DNA from: Comamonas flocculans
GTDB lineage: Bacteria; Pseudomonadota; Gammaproteobacteria; Burkholderiales; Burkholderiaceae_C
Direction of reading: 5' to 3'
NCBI RefSeq assembly: GCF_007954405.1
Contig: NZ_CP042344.1
Location: 682,001 to 746,000 of the forward strand
Length of the DNA stretch: 64,000 bases
In this document: positions 37,201 to 46,195 of the stretch, piece after piece
How positions within the stretch are numbered: position 1 is the stretch's first letter
Layout: each line of letters opens with the position of its first letter
Translations under genes and position numbers: made by a program
Notes under the pieces: model-generated
Seen by the model: only the letters and a program-made list of their open reading frames with translations
What the model was told of the DNA's origin: nothing
The model's database searches: none

Positions 37201-37441
37201 TCAGCTCAAGATCGACCAGAGCTTCGTGCGTGACGTGCTGGTGGACCCCAATGACGCGGCAATCGCCCGCACCATCATCGCGCTGGGCACCAGCCTGGGG
37301 CTGCGCGTGATCGCCGAGGGGGTGGAGACCAAGGCGCAATGCGACTTCCTGGAGCGCCATGGATGCAATACCTGGCAGGGATACTTTTTCAGCAGGCCCA
37401 TCACCGCCAACGCTTTTGAAACACTCATTCAAACCGCATGA
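34286..37441 (+). CDS. CHASE-PAS-PAS-GGDEF-EAL membrane protein (c-di-GMP signalling, degenerate GGDEF)
   Basis: A 1051-residue sensor. One membrane helix at about 14-33, a periplasmic CHASE-like domain to about 320, a second helix at about 321-343, PAS domains at about 365-485 and 495-615, then GGDEF (about 624-780) and EAL (about 802-1045). The GGDEF signature reads GDDAF at 701-705: the second Gly and the catalytic Glu are lost, so cyclase activity is unlikely. The EAL part is complete (EALVRW, ELTES, DDFGTGYSSL, EGVET), so a phosphodiesterase output is expected. ATG at 34286 is preferred over a TTG eight codons earlier. Confidence 0.88.
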   Translation: MTYFSKHPPSHWLVAAGVLLACLALTAAAVVHQHQSNQAVAQIRFGQEVRASTDAIAQRVNSYSELVAGMRDLFIASPQLDGPLFEHIISARHLLQRYPEIRNISFARWVTHDQLPAFALRLAQQARDRGEVLSSAQEADIIHPELPGPNHYIIEYLWPFARNEGIWGLDIASQPANVASLLVARNTRQPAISAPFDLVQEQHQRSAFMVRYPVFDASRTLADQPPSFTGAIAAAVRVSEMLEAIQAASLLNGVALHLQDIGPKGTDQPATAQPLGEIGNAAAPDDRPALMAATRVLDVHNRRWRLEYAARGPMLSSAELALPYWIAAFGALVSLLLTVAAGRLMNQRLKALAQAENARVALHDREQKLRAVFHQAAVGVSIADLASGRFLNVNQKFCEITGYTKDELLQMGVGDVSNPEDQLANMTLMRQLQRGEIPSYRIEKRLRRKDGQEIWIDLTASAIHEAGKAPSQNIGVIQDITEQRQMKEELQRGAERQLAMLNHLPTGILLSGIDDRIEYRNDAFLHITGYTEEIVHDSGSWFLNAYPDPAARLQVQNRWRKLHDEALAGNGFIQAHEYVIRRADGQWRTVEISGVIMDKMEMILLDDLTDRKTAENEISYLASYDRLTGVANREFLHVQLQDILRRCRASGHFGALLMLDLDHFKNLNETRGHSQGDEVLRQTAQRLQGFVQGHGMVARHGDDAFVFVLESLCTDRTQMQETASALGARLLAALAEPFMLDAEPYHTSASIGAAVFGGDDASAHDLLQQVDMAMYDAKAAGRNTLRFYNRALQERMQARAAMERDLRLAIEQEQFELYYQAQVQSGRVIGAEALVRWHHPSKGFVSPAQFIPLAEESALILPLGAWILRTACECLVRWSRNPALAKLTLAVNISPRQFAQADFVDGVLGVIAQTGINPKRLELELTESMLLHDIESTIDKMTQLKSCGVNFSLDDFGTGYSSLSYLKRLPLDQLKIDQSFVRDVLVDPNDAAIARTIIALGTSLGLRVIAEGVETKAQCDFLERHGCNTWQGYFFSRPITANAFETLIQTA

Positions 37442-37544
37442 TCGTGCCACTGCACTACGCGCGCGCGCCGGGCTCTTGACGGGCTTTCGACGCTGCTGCC
37501 GTGCCGATGACCGTTTTTTCACTGTTCAGATTTGAAGGTGCACC

Positions 37545-39290
37545 ATGAAATTCAACGATCTTTCCGTCAAATTCAAACTCTGGGCCATCGTACTGGGCCT
37601 TATGGGCGCGCTTGTGGTGCTTGGTGCCGGGCTGATGGTCCACACCGAATCAGTCACCAAGGAATCCGACCGGGTGGTGGCGTTCGGCAACGAGCGCATT
37701 TTTACCGCGCTGCGCTGGAAGTCGATGACGCAATCATCGGTAGACAACTTGCTCGCGGCGATGCAGGCGAGCGAGCCGGATTTGAGCGCGCGTCTTCTGG
37801 CGCAAGCGCAGAAAACTTCGGCGGACGTGACCGAACTGCAATAACAAGTAGAGGAGCAAGCTTTCTGGCCAGACAACAAGGCGCAGCTCGAGCGCATGGC
37901 GGCTGAACGCGCCGAAGTGCTCAAGGTCGCTGGCGCAATGCAAAAGCAGCGCGCCGACTACGACATGCAGGGCGTGCTGCGCTCGGCGCAACAGGCGTTC
38001 GCACCGGCCATGGAAAAATACATGGCGGCGCTGGACATGTACGTGCAGCTGCAGATCACGCGCCGTGACCAGGCGGTGCAGGACACGCTCGCGAGCCGTC
38101 AGGCGGCCTACATGCTGGGCGCGGGAATCACCTTGGTGATCGTGCTGCTGGGCTTGTTCATCGCGTGGCTCGCCGTCAAAAGCATCACCCAGCCCTTGAC
38201 GCGCGCCGTTGGTCTGGCCGACACGATCGCAACAGGCGACCTGACGCAGGACGTGCACGACGATCGCAAGGACGAGCTCGGCCAGTTGATGCGCGCACTC
38301 TCGGCCATGGGCGCCAAACTGCGCTCGCTGGTCGCCGACGTGCGCTCGGGCGTGGAATCGGTCTCATCGGCCGCAAGCGAGATCGCTATCGGCAACAACG
38401 ACTTGTCGGCGCGTACGGAGCAGACCGCGGCCAACCTGCAAGAGACGGCAGCCAGCATGGAAGAGCTCACCGCCACCGTCACGCAAAGCGCGGACACGGC
38501 GCGCCAGGCCAACCAGCTGGCCGCCAACGCCGTCGAGTCGGCGCAGAAGGGCGGCGCGGTGGTCGACCAGGTGATTGCGAGTATGGGGCAGATCACGCAG
38601 TCCAGCCAAAAGATCAGCGAAATCATTTCGGTGATTGATGGCATCGCCTTTCAGACCAACACCCTTGCGCTCAATGCGGTCGTCGAAGCGGCGCGAGCGG
38701 GCGAGCAAGGCCGCGGCTTTGCGGTGGTAGCCAGCGAGGTGCGCGCCTTGGCCGGGCGCAGCGCCGAAGCGGCCAAGGAAATCAAGGCCTTGATTACCAC
38801 CAGCGTGGAAAACGTGGAGGCAAGCAGCAGTCAAGTTGCGCAGGCGGGCGAGAGCATGCAGGAGATCGTGCAGGGCGTGCGCCGGGTGAGCGACCTGATC
38901 GGCGAGATCACTGCGTCCACCAGCGAGCAGCGTGACGGCATCAGCCAGGTCAACCAGGCGGTGGCCAACCTCGACCAGATGACGCAGCAAAACGCCGCGC
39001 TGGTCGAGGAAGCGAGTGCGGCGGCTGCTTCGATGAGCGAGCAGGCCACGCACCTGTCTGACGTGGTATCCATCTTCAATGTGGGAACCAGCGCCCACGC
39101 CAGCACACCGCGCGTAGTGCCTGCCCACAAACCTGCGCCTGCCACCGTCAAGGCCAGGGCCTTGTCAGCGCCCCTGCCCAAGGCAGTGGCCAAGCCCAAG
39201 GCAGTTCAGATCACGGCGGCGCCCACGAAGGCCACGAGTGCGACGAAGCCGCCTGCCGCAGGTAAGGACGACGATTGGGAGAGTTTCTGA
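37545..39290 (+). pseudogene. Methyl-accepting chemotaxis protein interrupted by an in-frame TAA
   Basis: One continuous reading frame of 582 codons would give a Tsr/Tar-like receptor: membrane helix at about 10-32, a four-helix-bundle ligand domain, a second helix (nt about 38105-38175), HAMP, and the signalling domain with the invariant GIAFQTNTLALNAVVEAARAGEQGRGFAVVA region, ending in the CheR/CheB tether WESF. Codon 100 is TAA (37842-37844); reading resumes in the same frame, so this is a single nonsense change. The first ORF (99 residues) keeps only helix 1; an ATG at 37896 could start an N-truncated receptor with helix 2, HAMP and the signalling domain. ATG at 37545 has GAAGG upstream. 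Confidence 0.88.
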
Positions 39291-39453
39291 TGGGGCTTCA
39301 CACCTGATCAGGAAAACCATCTCGCTCTCAAGAGCAAACTCTCCCAACTCTTGCATGCTGCCCTGTGGCACGCGGCCGAAGGCATCGTGTCTGGGCCATG
39401 AGTCCCAAGATCATGGCGGGCTCGCGTGGCGCGCCGGCGCGTAACAGAGCGCG

Positions 39454-41012
39454 TCAGGCCAAGTGAAACACCGCCACGCTGCGGTCTATGGAGCGCGCAA
39501 GGTCACGCAGGGCCTGGGCAGCGGCGGCATATTCTTCGGCCAGGGCGGCGTTTTGCTGCATGGTGGAATCGAGCTGCGCCACCGCCTGGTTGACTTGGCC
39601 CACACCCGCGGATTGCTCACGCGCTGCGGTGGTGATGTCGCCTACCTGGTCGCTCACGTGCTGCACTGAGGTCACCATGGCGTCCATCGATTGGCCCACG
39701 TCGGCCATTTGGCTGGCGCTGTTGGCAATGCCCTCCACCAGAGAGTGGATCAGTCCACCAATTTCCCTGGCAGCATCCGCGCTGCGCTGGGCCAAGGCCC
39801 GCACCTCGCCGGCTACCACCGCAAAGCCCCGGCCTTGCTCGCCAGCACGGGCGGCCTCGACGGCGGCGTTCAGGGCCAGCAGATTGGTCTGAAAGGCAAT
39901 GCCTTCTATGGTGCTCACGATGTCGCTCATGCGGGCCGAGGAGCCCTGGAGGTTCTTCATGGCCTCACGCACCTCGCCCACGGCCTGGCTGCCCTGGGTG
40001 GCGGTGGTGACGCATTCCCCGCTTTTCTGAGAGATCGCCGCCGTGGTGGCTGCCGTCTGGCTGATGGTGCCAGTCAGTTCTTCCATGGCCGATGCCGTCT
40101 CTTGCAGGTTGCTGGCGCCGGATTCAGCACGTTCGGACAGGGAAACGCTGCCCTGGGCGATCTCTTTGGCCGCATGGCTGAAGCCCTCCACGCCCCGGCG
40201 CACATCGTCGATGACGGCGCGCAGGTTCACCTGAATCTGGCGCAGCGCGCGCATCAGAGCGCCCAAGGACCCCGGGAAGTCGGTGGGCACGTCGGTGGTC
40301 AGGTTGCAGCCAGCCAGGTCGCTGGCAAAGCGCTCGGCCTCTTGCATCGCCCCGGCAAAGCGGCGGTGAAACACCCAAGTAAAACCCGCCACCCCTGCCG
40401 CACCCAGGCCCAGGCGGCACAGCAAGGCAGTCCCATCGTGCAGGCCCACCACGTCGGGCACCAGCATGGCCAGGGCCATGACCGCCAGGCCGCCGGCTAT
40501 GCGCCCGGTCAGGCTGATGCCTCGCACGCGCTCCGGCCAAGCGCGCCAGCCGGTATGGCAAAGCTTGCCCCCGCGCAGCACCAGGGTGACGCGGCCAGAT
40601 TCGGCCTCGGCACGCATCCGGGCGTACAGCGTCTCGGCTTCGTCGATCTGAGCTTGCGTGGGCTTGATGCGCACCGACATATAGCCCCTGGGCCTGCCCT
40701 GCACAAGAATGGGCGTGAAATTGGCCAAACCCAGTAGGTATCACCATCCTTGCGCCGGTTCTTGACCATGCCGGTCCAGGGCTTGCCGCGACCTATGGTG
40801 CTCCAGACATCCTTGAACGCAGCAGCCGGCATGTCCGGGTGGCGAATGATGTTGTGCGGCTGCCCCATGAGTTCGTCGTAGGTGAAGCCGCTGACACGGG
40901 CAAACGCGGGGTTGCAGTGCGTGAGCTCGCCCTTGAGATTGGTCATGGAGACCAGCATCTCGTCGGCCGGGAAGTCATAGTTACGCTGGGTAACCGGCAG
41001 ATTGACTCGCAT
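39454..41012 (-). pseudogene. Aer-like PAS chemoreceptor with a frameshift
   Basis: The 5' part from ATG 41012 encodes an Aer-type PAS domain (YDFPADEMLVSMTNLKGELT, then RHPDMPAAAFKDVW and KNRRKDGDTYWV). Near 40727-40730 the frame moves to one that continues as LANFTPILVQGRPRGYMSVR, two membrane segments, and the receptor signalling domain (IAFQTNLLALNAAVEAARAGEQGRGFAVVAG) to 39454. The join YWV|LANFTP is the normal Aer sequence, so one base, probably a T of GGGTTTGG, is missing. The 5' ORF in its own frame runs on to nonsense. A strong GGGGGAG lies before the start. A sequencing error must be excluded. Confidence 0.85.
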
Positions 41013-41105
41013 GGCGCTCCCCCTTTCAGAATCTCTTTTTCCAAATTGGCGCAAGCACGCAAATTTGTTTTTTGCAATCTGTTGCAGATTACGATGAAAA
41101 AGAGA

Positions 41106-42311
41106 TCAGAACAACGAGGCCATATGGGGATTTCTCCCTAAATTTGTCCGCAATCTTGCCTCCTCGCCCTTCAACAGCGACCCCACCCGCACCCCCAGCA
41201 GCCGCAACCGCTTGTCCAGCGGCGCCCGCCTCAGGCACAGCCCCGCAATGCGCCGGATCTGCGCGGCGTCTTGCGTGGGCTCGGCGATGGTGTGGTCGCG
41301 CGTGACGATCTTGAAGTCCTCGTAGCGCAGCTTAATGCCTATGGTGCGCCCCAGGTAGCCGTCCTTGCGCAGGTCTTGCGCCACCTGCTCGCACAGCTCG
41401 GTAAAGATCTGCCCGAGCAGCGCCCGGTCGCGCACCGCGTGCAGGTCGCGCTCGAAGGTGGTTTCGCGGCTCATGCTCACCGGCTCGCTTTCGGTGACCA
41501 CGGGGCGCTCGTCGCGCCCCCAGGCGGCGTCGTGCAGCCAGGCGCCGTGCGCCGCGCCGAAGTGCGCCAGCAGCCAGGCTCGCGGGCGCGCGGCCAGCTC
41601 GCCGATGGTGCGGATGCCGTGGCCCTGCAGGCGCGCATCGGTCTTGGGGCCCACGCCATGGATCTTGCGGCAGGCCAGCGGCCAGATGCGCGTCTGCAGG
41701 TCTTCGGGCTGCACGATGGCAATGCCGTTGGGTTTTTCGAACTCGCTGGCCATCTTGGCGATCAGCTTGTTGGGCGCCACGCCGATCGAGCAGCCCAGCC
41801 CGGTGGCCTCCAAGATGCGCTGCTGCAAGCGCCGCGCCAGCACGCGCCCGCCCTCGATCTGGGCCTCGGGCAGAGCGCTCAGGTCGATGTAGACCTCATC
41901 GACGCCGCGGTCTTCCATCACCGGCGCGATGGAGACGACGACTTCCTTGAAGCGGCGCGACCAGCGCCGGTATTCGGCGAAGTCCACGGGCAGCACCAGC
42001 GCCTGCGGGCACAGGCGCGCGGCCTTCATCATGCCCATGGCCGAACCGATGCCAAAGGCGCGCGCCGGGTAGGTGGCGGTGGTGATCACGCCGCGCCCGG
42101 CGTAGCTGGCCAGACGGGGAAAGGCGGCCAGCGGTATCTCGTGCAGCCGCCCCGCATGGGCCAGACTGCGCGCCCGGTCCTGCTCGGTGGCGGCGCCGCC
42201 GATGACCACCGGCAGGCCCCTGAGCTGGGGGTAGCGCAGCAGCTCGACCGACGCGTAGAACGCGTCCATGTCCAGGTGGGCGATGCGGCGGGGCGGTGCG
42301 GCGGCTCTCAC
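41106..42311 (-). CDS. dinB: DNA polymerase IV
   Basis: Y-family translesion polymerase. Catalytic acidic residues are in HLDMDAFYASVE (Asp14, Asp16) and GVDEVYIDLS; the thumb helix-hairpin-helix region shows KIHGVGPKTDARL, and the little-finger domain follows to residue 340 or so. Between VVIGG and GVITTATYPAR there is a ~30-residue insertion relative to E. coli DinB. Length 401. It is divergent from the chemoreceptor pseudogene's promoter side and lies downstream of a large inverted repeat. No LexA box was recognised upstream. Confidence 0.93.
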   Translation of the reverse strand: MRAAAPPRRIAHLDMDAFYASVELLRYPQLRGLPVVIGGAATEQDRARSLAHAGRLHEIPLAAFPRLASYAGRGVITTATYPARAFGIGSAMGMMKAARLCPQALVLPVDFAEYRRWSRRFKEVVVSIAPVMEDRGVDEVYIDLSALPEAQIEGGRVLARRLQQRILEATGLGCSIGVAPNKLIAKMASEFEKPNGIAIVQPEDLQTRIWPLACRKIHGVGPKTDARLQGHGIRTIGELAARPRAWLLAHFGAAHGAWLHDAAWGRDERPVVTESEPVSMSRETTFERDLHAVRDRALLGQIFTELCEQVAQDLRKDGYLGRTIGIKLRYEDFKIVTRDHTIAEPTQDAAQIRRIAGLCLRRAPLDKRLRLLGVRVGSLLKGEEARLRTNLGRNPHMASLF

Positions 42312-42372
42312 GCGCCCGATTGTCGCGCGCCGGCCCGTGCAACGCGGCGAAGAGGCATCGTTTGATCCTTAA

Positions 42373-42458
42373 TTGATAGCTGCTAGCGCGCTCCCACAAA
42401 CGATTTCAAAAAGGTTTATATCCTAAATCGTTGTCATACGGCCGTTGGCAGCTATCAA
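42373..42458. repeat. Paired, inverted repeat element between dinB and the lldD-like gene
   Basis: TTGATAGCTGC (42373-42383) and GCAGCTATCAA (42448-42458) are a perfect 11-base inverted pair, and AACGATTT (42399-42406) and AAATCGTT (42425-42432) form an inner 8-base pair. The outer ends are the same as the ends of the interspersed repeat (GATAGCTGCTAGCGC), so this looks like two copies head to head or a longer, mobile-like variant of 86 bases. Confidence 0.75.
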
Positions 42459-42463
42459 AACCA

Positions 42464-43639
42464 TTAAGTCGGCGCTACCGGGTAAGTGCCCGGCACCAGG
42501 ATGGAGCGGTCCACGTTCTGGATGTTGGTGTGGCCGCAGAACGCCATGCTCACGTCCAGCTCCCGCTGGATGATGGCCAGCGCCTTGCTCACCCCCGCCT
42601 CGCCGAACGCGCCCAGTCCGTAGACCATCGCCCGCCCCACCATGGTGCCCTTGGCCCCCAGCGCCCAGGCGCGCAGCACGTCCTGGCCGCTGCGGATGCC
42701 GCCGTCCATCCACACTTCGAGCCGATCGCCCACCGCGTCGACGATGGCCGGCAGCGCCTCGATGCTGGCGGGCGCGCCGTCGAGCTGGCGTCCGCCGTGG
42801 TTGGACACGACGATGGCGTCCGCCCCGTGCTCAGCCGCCAGCCGTGCGTCATCGGCTTCCATGATGCCCTTGAGGATGAGCTTGCCGCCCCACTGCTGGC
42901 GCACCCAGTCGATGTCGGCCCAGGACAGGCGCGGGTCGAACTGCTCGTTGGTCCAGGCGGCAAGCGACTTCATGTCGGACACGCCCTTGACGTGCCCAAC
43001 GAGGTTGCGAAAGCTGTGCCGGCGCGTGCGCGCCATCGCCAGGCACCAGCGCGGCTTGGTCATGAGGTTGACGATGTTGGCCAGCGTGGGGCGCGGCGGC
43101 GCGGTCAGGCCGTTCTTGATGTCCTTGTGGCGCTGGCCTATCACCTGCAGGTCCAGGGTCAGCACCAGCGCGCTGCAGCCGGCGTCGCGCGCGCGGGCGA
43201 TCATGCGCGCCATGGCCTCGCGGTCGCGCATCATGTAGAGCTGGAACCAGAAGAGCAGGTCGGAGCTGGTGTGCTCGGCGATGTCCTCGATCGAGCAGAT
43301 GCTCATGGTCGAGAGCGTGAACGGAACGCCGAACTTCTCGGCCGCGCGCGCCGCGTGGATTTCGCCGTCGGCCCACTGCATGCCGGTGAGGCCGACGGGG
43401 GCGATGCACACCGGCATCGCGCTCTTGTGGCCGACCAGGGTGGTGGCGGTGCTGCGCCCTTCCATGTTCACCGCCACGCGCTGGCGGAACTGGATGCGCT
43501 GCAGCTCGCGCTCGTTGGCGCGGTAGGTGCTCTCGGTCCACGAGCCGGAGTCGGCATAGTCGTAGAACATGCGCGGCACGCGGCTTTGCGCAACGACCCG
43601 CAGGTCCTCGATGCAGGTCATCTTCGCAAGGGTAGGCAT
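42464..43639 (-). CDS. FMN-dependent alpha-hydroxy-acid dehydrogenase (L-lactate dehydrogenase-like)
   Basis: A 391-residue TIM-barrel flavoprotein. FMN-binding and catalytic marks: PVCIAPVGLTGMQWADGE, STMSICSIEDIA, LYMMRDRE, LVLTLDLQVIGQRHKD, KGIMEADDA, and SNHGGRQLDG with the catalytic His; MDGGIRSGQDV binds the FMN phosphate. Similar to LldD, which oxidises L-lactate and feeds electrons to the quinone pool, but related enzymes use mandelate or glycolate. ATG at 43639 is chosen; upstream codons in the open frame are low complexity. No strong ribosome-binding site. Confidence 0.9.
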   Translation of the reverse strand: MPTLAKMTCIEDLRVVAQSRVPRMFYDYADSGSWTESTYRANERELQRIQFRQRVAVNMEGRSTATTLVGHKSAMPVCIAPVGLTGMQWADGEIHAARAAEKFGVPFTLSTMSICSIEDIAEHTSSDLLFWFQLYMMRDREAMARMIARARDAGCSALVLTLDLQVIGQRHKDIKNGLTAPPRPTLANIVNLMTKPRWCLAMARTRRHSFRNLVGHVKGVSDMKSLAAWTNEQFDPRLSWADIDWVRQQWGGKLILKGIMEADDARLAAEHGADAIVVSNHGGRQLDGAPASIEALPAIVDAVGDRLEVWMDGGIRSGQDVLRAWALGAKGTMVGRAMVYGLGAFGEAGVSKALAIIQRELDVSMAFCGHTNIQNVDRSILVPGTYPVAPT

Positions 43640-43807
43640 GGTGGGGGCTGGGGCGGAATCAACCCGTCGATGGTAGCGCCGGCCTCCGCCGCGCGTGCGC
43701 CTCATACGGCTTCGCCTTCAAACCCGTCACTGCGTTGGTTCGCCTTGCCGTGCCGCAGCACCGTCCGCGGCTTCCCGCCGCGTTCTACGCGGGGATGCAG
43801 GGCCGCA

Positions 43808-44791
43808 TCAGCCGCGCACCGCGACGACCACGCGCCCGCGCACCTTGCCCTCGAGCATCTGCGGCGCAAGCTCGAGCACGCGCGCCAGCGGCACCTCCTG
43901 GGTGATGGCCTCCAGCAGCGTCACGTCCAGGTCGCTGGCCAGGCGCTTCCAGGCCTGCAGGCGCTCGGCGCGCGGCGCCATCACGCTGTCCACCCCGGCC
44001 AGCGTCACGCCGCGCAGGATGAAGGGCGCCACCGTCGCCGGAAAATCCATGCCCGAGGCCAGGCCGCAGGCCGCCACCACGCCGCGGTAGCACATGGCGG
44101 CGCAGACGTTGGCCAGCACGTAGCCGCCGGCCACGTCGATCGCGCCGGCCCACTGCTCGCGCGCCAGCGGCTTGCCCGGAGCGCTCAGGGAGGCGCGCTC
44201 GACGATGTGGCGCGCGCCCAGGCGCGTGAGGTAGTCGGCCTGCTCGGGGCGGCCGGTCACCGCACTGACTTCATAGCCCAGCCGGGCCAGCACCGCCACC
44301 GCCACGCTGCCCACGCCGCCAGCCGCGCCGGTGACCACCACCGGGCCGCCGTCCGGCGTGAGGCCATGGCGCTCCAGCGCCATCACGCACAGCATGGCGG
44401 TGTAGCCCGCCGTGCCTATGCCCATGGCCTGGCGCAGCGAAAACGGCGCCTGCAGCGGCACCAGCCAGTCACCGCTCACGCGCGCGAACTCGGCCAGCCC
44501 GCCCCAGTGCTTCTCGCCCACGCCCCAGCCATTGAGCACCACCGAGTCGCCGCTCTTGTAGTCGGGGTGGGACGAGGTCTCGACCACCCCCGCAAAATCG
44601 ATGCCCGGCACCATCGGGAACTGGCGCACCACCGGCGATTTGCCGGTGATCGCCAGCGCGTCCTTGTAGTTCAGCGTGGAATGGCTCACGCGCACCGTCA
44701 CGTCGCCCTCTGGCAACTGCTCCTTGGTGATGCCGCGCAGGCAGGCCCGGTACTGGCCGTCTTCCTTGTCGATCCAGATCCCTTGAAACAT
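43808..44791 (-). CDS. acuI: Zinc-free medium-chain reductase, acrylyl-CoA reductase (AcuI/YhdH) family
   Basis: A 327-residue NADPH-dependent MDR-family enzyme; AcuI reduces the toxic acrylyl-CoA to propionyl-CoA. Marks: [31 protein letters not shown], the Rossmann glycine loop [17 protein letters not shown], and [16 protein letters not shown]. No zinc-ligand cysteines are present. ATG at 44791 begins the family start MFQGIWI. The gap 43640-43807 holds only a short CCGCGT/ACGCGG hairpin near its end. Confidence 0.88.
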   Translation of the reverse strand: MFQGIWIDKEDGQYRACLRGITKEQLPEGDVTVRVSHSTLNYKDALAITGKSPVVRQFPMVPGIDFAGVVETSSHPDYKSGDSVVLNGWGVGEKHWGGLAEFARVSGDWLVPLQAPFSLRQAMGIGTAGYTAMLCVMALERHGLTPDGGPVVVTGAAGGVGSVAVAVLARLGYEVSAVTGRPEQADYLTRLGARHIVERASLSAPGKPLAREQWAGAIDVAGGYVLANVCAAMCYRGVVAACGLASGMDFPATVAPFILRGVTLAGVDSVMAPRAERLQAWKRLASDLDVTLLEAITQEVPLARVLELAPQMLEGKVRGRVVVAVRG

Positions 44792-44867
44792 CGTGCTCGC
44801 TCCTGTGTGCCGTCCAGCGGGCCGGCGCCTGGCTGCGCCGCCCCGGTTACGGGAGCTTACACCGGTA

Positions 44868-46022
44868 TCAAGCGGTGGCCAGCGCTTCTTCTTGCGCCGC
44901 CGTGGTCCCGGCACGGCGCGCCGCCACGGCTTCGGCCAGGGTCTGCAGGCAGCCCAGCGAATCGTCCCAGCCCAGGCAGGCATCGGTGATGCTCTGGCCG
45001 TAGACCAGCTGGCGCGGGTCGTCCTTGCCCGGGGTGAACTTCTGCGCGCCCTCCACCAGCGCGCTCTCGATCATCACGCCGAAGATGCTGCGCGAGCCCG
45101 CGGCCACCTGACCGGCGATGTCGCCCACCACCTCGACCTGGCGCTCGTGCTGCTTGCGGCTGTTGGCGTGGCTGGCGTCGATCATCAGCGAAGGCGTGAG
45201 GCCCGCGGCCACCAGCGATTCGCAGGCCGAGGCGACGCTGGCCGCGTCGTAGTTGGGCTCCTTGCCACCGCGCAGGATCACGTGGCAGTCCTGGTTGCCG
45301 GCGGTGTGCACGATGGCCACCTGGCCGTTCTTGTGCACCGACAGGAAGTGGTGGCCGCGGCTGGCGGACTGGATCGCGTCGGTGGCGATGCGCACGTTGC
45401 CGTCGGTGCCGTTCTTGAAACCTATGGGCGCGGACATGCCCGAGGCCAGTTCGCGGTGCACCTGGCTTTCCGTCGTGCGCGCACCGATGGCGCCCCAGCT
45501 GATCAGGTCGCCGATGTACTGCGGGCTGATGGTGTCCAGCAGCTCGCTGGCGGCCGGCACGCCCAGGCGGTTGATGTCGATGAGCAGCTCGCGCGCGATG
45601 CGCAGGCCCTCGTCGATGCGGTAGCTGCCGTCCAGGTAGGGGTCGTTGATCAGGCCCTTCCAGCCCACCGTGGTGCGGGGCTTTTCGAAGTACACCCGCA
45701 TCACGATCTCCAGTTCGCCCTGGTACTGCGCGCGCACCGCCTGCAGTTTGCGCGCGTAGTCCAGCGCAGCCTGGGGGTTGTGGATGGAGCAGGGGCCGAT
45801 GACGACCAGCAGGCGGTCGTCCTCGCCGCGCAGGATGCGGTGGATGCGCCGGCGCGTGTCCGCGATCAGGGTTTCCACGGGCGTGGCGCGGATGGGGAAG
45901 AAGCGGATCAAATGTTCTGGCGGGGGCAGCACGGCAATTTCCTGGATGCGTTGGTCGTCGGTGGCACTGGTGGTGGCGCTGCCGTACTGCCAGGTCTCGT
46001 TCTTGCTGCTGGGGGGGTTCAT
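44868..46022 (-). CDS. aroG: 3-deoxy-7-phosphoheptulonate (DAHP) synthase, class I
   Basis: First committed enzyme of aromatic amino acid synthesis, joining PEP and erythrose 4-phosphate. Class I AroFGH marks: [87 protein letters not shown]. Length 384, somewhat longer than E. coli AroG (350) at both ends. ATG at 46022. The upstream region carries a leader peptide rich in Phe/Tyr/Trp and a terminator, so expression is predicted to be set by attenuation according to charged aromatic tRNAs, in addition to any feedback inhibition of the enzyme. Confidence 0.97.
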   Translation of the reverse strand: MNPPSSKNETWQYGSATTSATDDQRIQEIAVLPPPEHLIRFFPIRATPVETLIADTRRRIHRILRGEDDRLLVVIGPCSIHNPQAALDYARKLQAVRAQYQGELEIVMRVYFEKPRTTVGWKGLINDPYLDGSYRIDEGLRIARELLIDINRLGVPAASELLDTISPQYIGDLISWGAIGARTTESQVHRELASGMSAPIGFKNGTDGNVRIATDAIQSASRGHHFLSVHKNGQVAIVHTAGNQDCHVILRGGKEPNYDAASVASACESLVAAGLTPSLMIDASHANSRKQHERQVEVVGDIAGQVAAGSRSIFGVMIESALVEGAQKFTPGKDDPRQLVYGQSITDACLGWDDSLGCLQTLAEAVAARRAGTTAAQEEALATA

Positions 46023-46058
46023 GACGCTCTTCCTTGCTTGGAGTGGGTTTGAAACTGC

Positions 46059-46093
46059 AAAAAAAAACCGCCGGGCGTATCGCTTCGGCGGTT
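46059..46093 (-). terminator. aroG attenuator terminator
   Basis: On the minus strand AACCGCCG (46093-46086), a 12-base loop, CGGCGGTT (46073-46066) and nine T. It lies between the leader-peptide stop and the aroG start. The first arm is also the complement of CGGCGGTT inside the leader (46143-46136). Confidence 0.93.
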
Positions 46094-46111
46094 TCGTGAT
46101 GAGGAGTGGGC

Positions 46112-46189
46112 TCAGTGCGTGCGCGCGTACCTCTCAACCGCCGGGGTCGAGAACCAAAAGTAAAAATAGAACGCGTGGTGCGAAGCCAT
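46112..46189 (-). CDS. aroG leader peptide with seven aromatic codons
   Basis: A 25-codon ORF from ATG 46189 to TGA 46112. Residues 7-13 are Phe-Tyr-Phe-Tyr-Phe-Trp-Phe, the products of the pathway that aroG opens. Codons immediately after them (46143-46136) form CGGCGGTT, able to pair with the first arm of the terminator at 46093-46086 as an antiterminator. The ORF has no ribosome-binding site, and the predicted transcription start lies at or next to its ATG, so it may be translated from a leaderless or nearly leaderless RNA. The peptide itself is not expected to have a function. Confidence 0.9.
   Translation of the reverse strand: MASHHAFYFYFWFSTPAVERYARTH
46136..46143 (-). promoter_or_regulatory. 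Antiterminator segment inside the aroG leader peptide
   Basis: CGGCGGTT, identical to the distal terminator arm (46073-46066) and complementary to the proximal arm (46093-46086). A ribosome stalled on the aromatic codons just upstream would leave it free to sequester the proximal arm and allow read-through into aroG. Confidence 0.8.
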
Positions 46190-46195
46190 GCAACC

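Noticed and set aside
37545..39290. Two separate functional genes instead of one broken receptor
   Set aside because: Both ORFs are in the same frame and together match one receptor; splitting within the ligand domain has no precedent that I know.
43778..43792. CCGCGT/ACGCGG hairpin after the lldD-like gene region as a terminator
   Set aside because: Six-base stem with a three-base loop but no T tract in either direction.
42431..44989. 852-residue plus-strand open frame opposite the lldD-like and acuI-like genes
   Set aside because: It spans two real genes and the gap between them and shows no recognisable domain.
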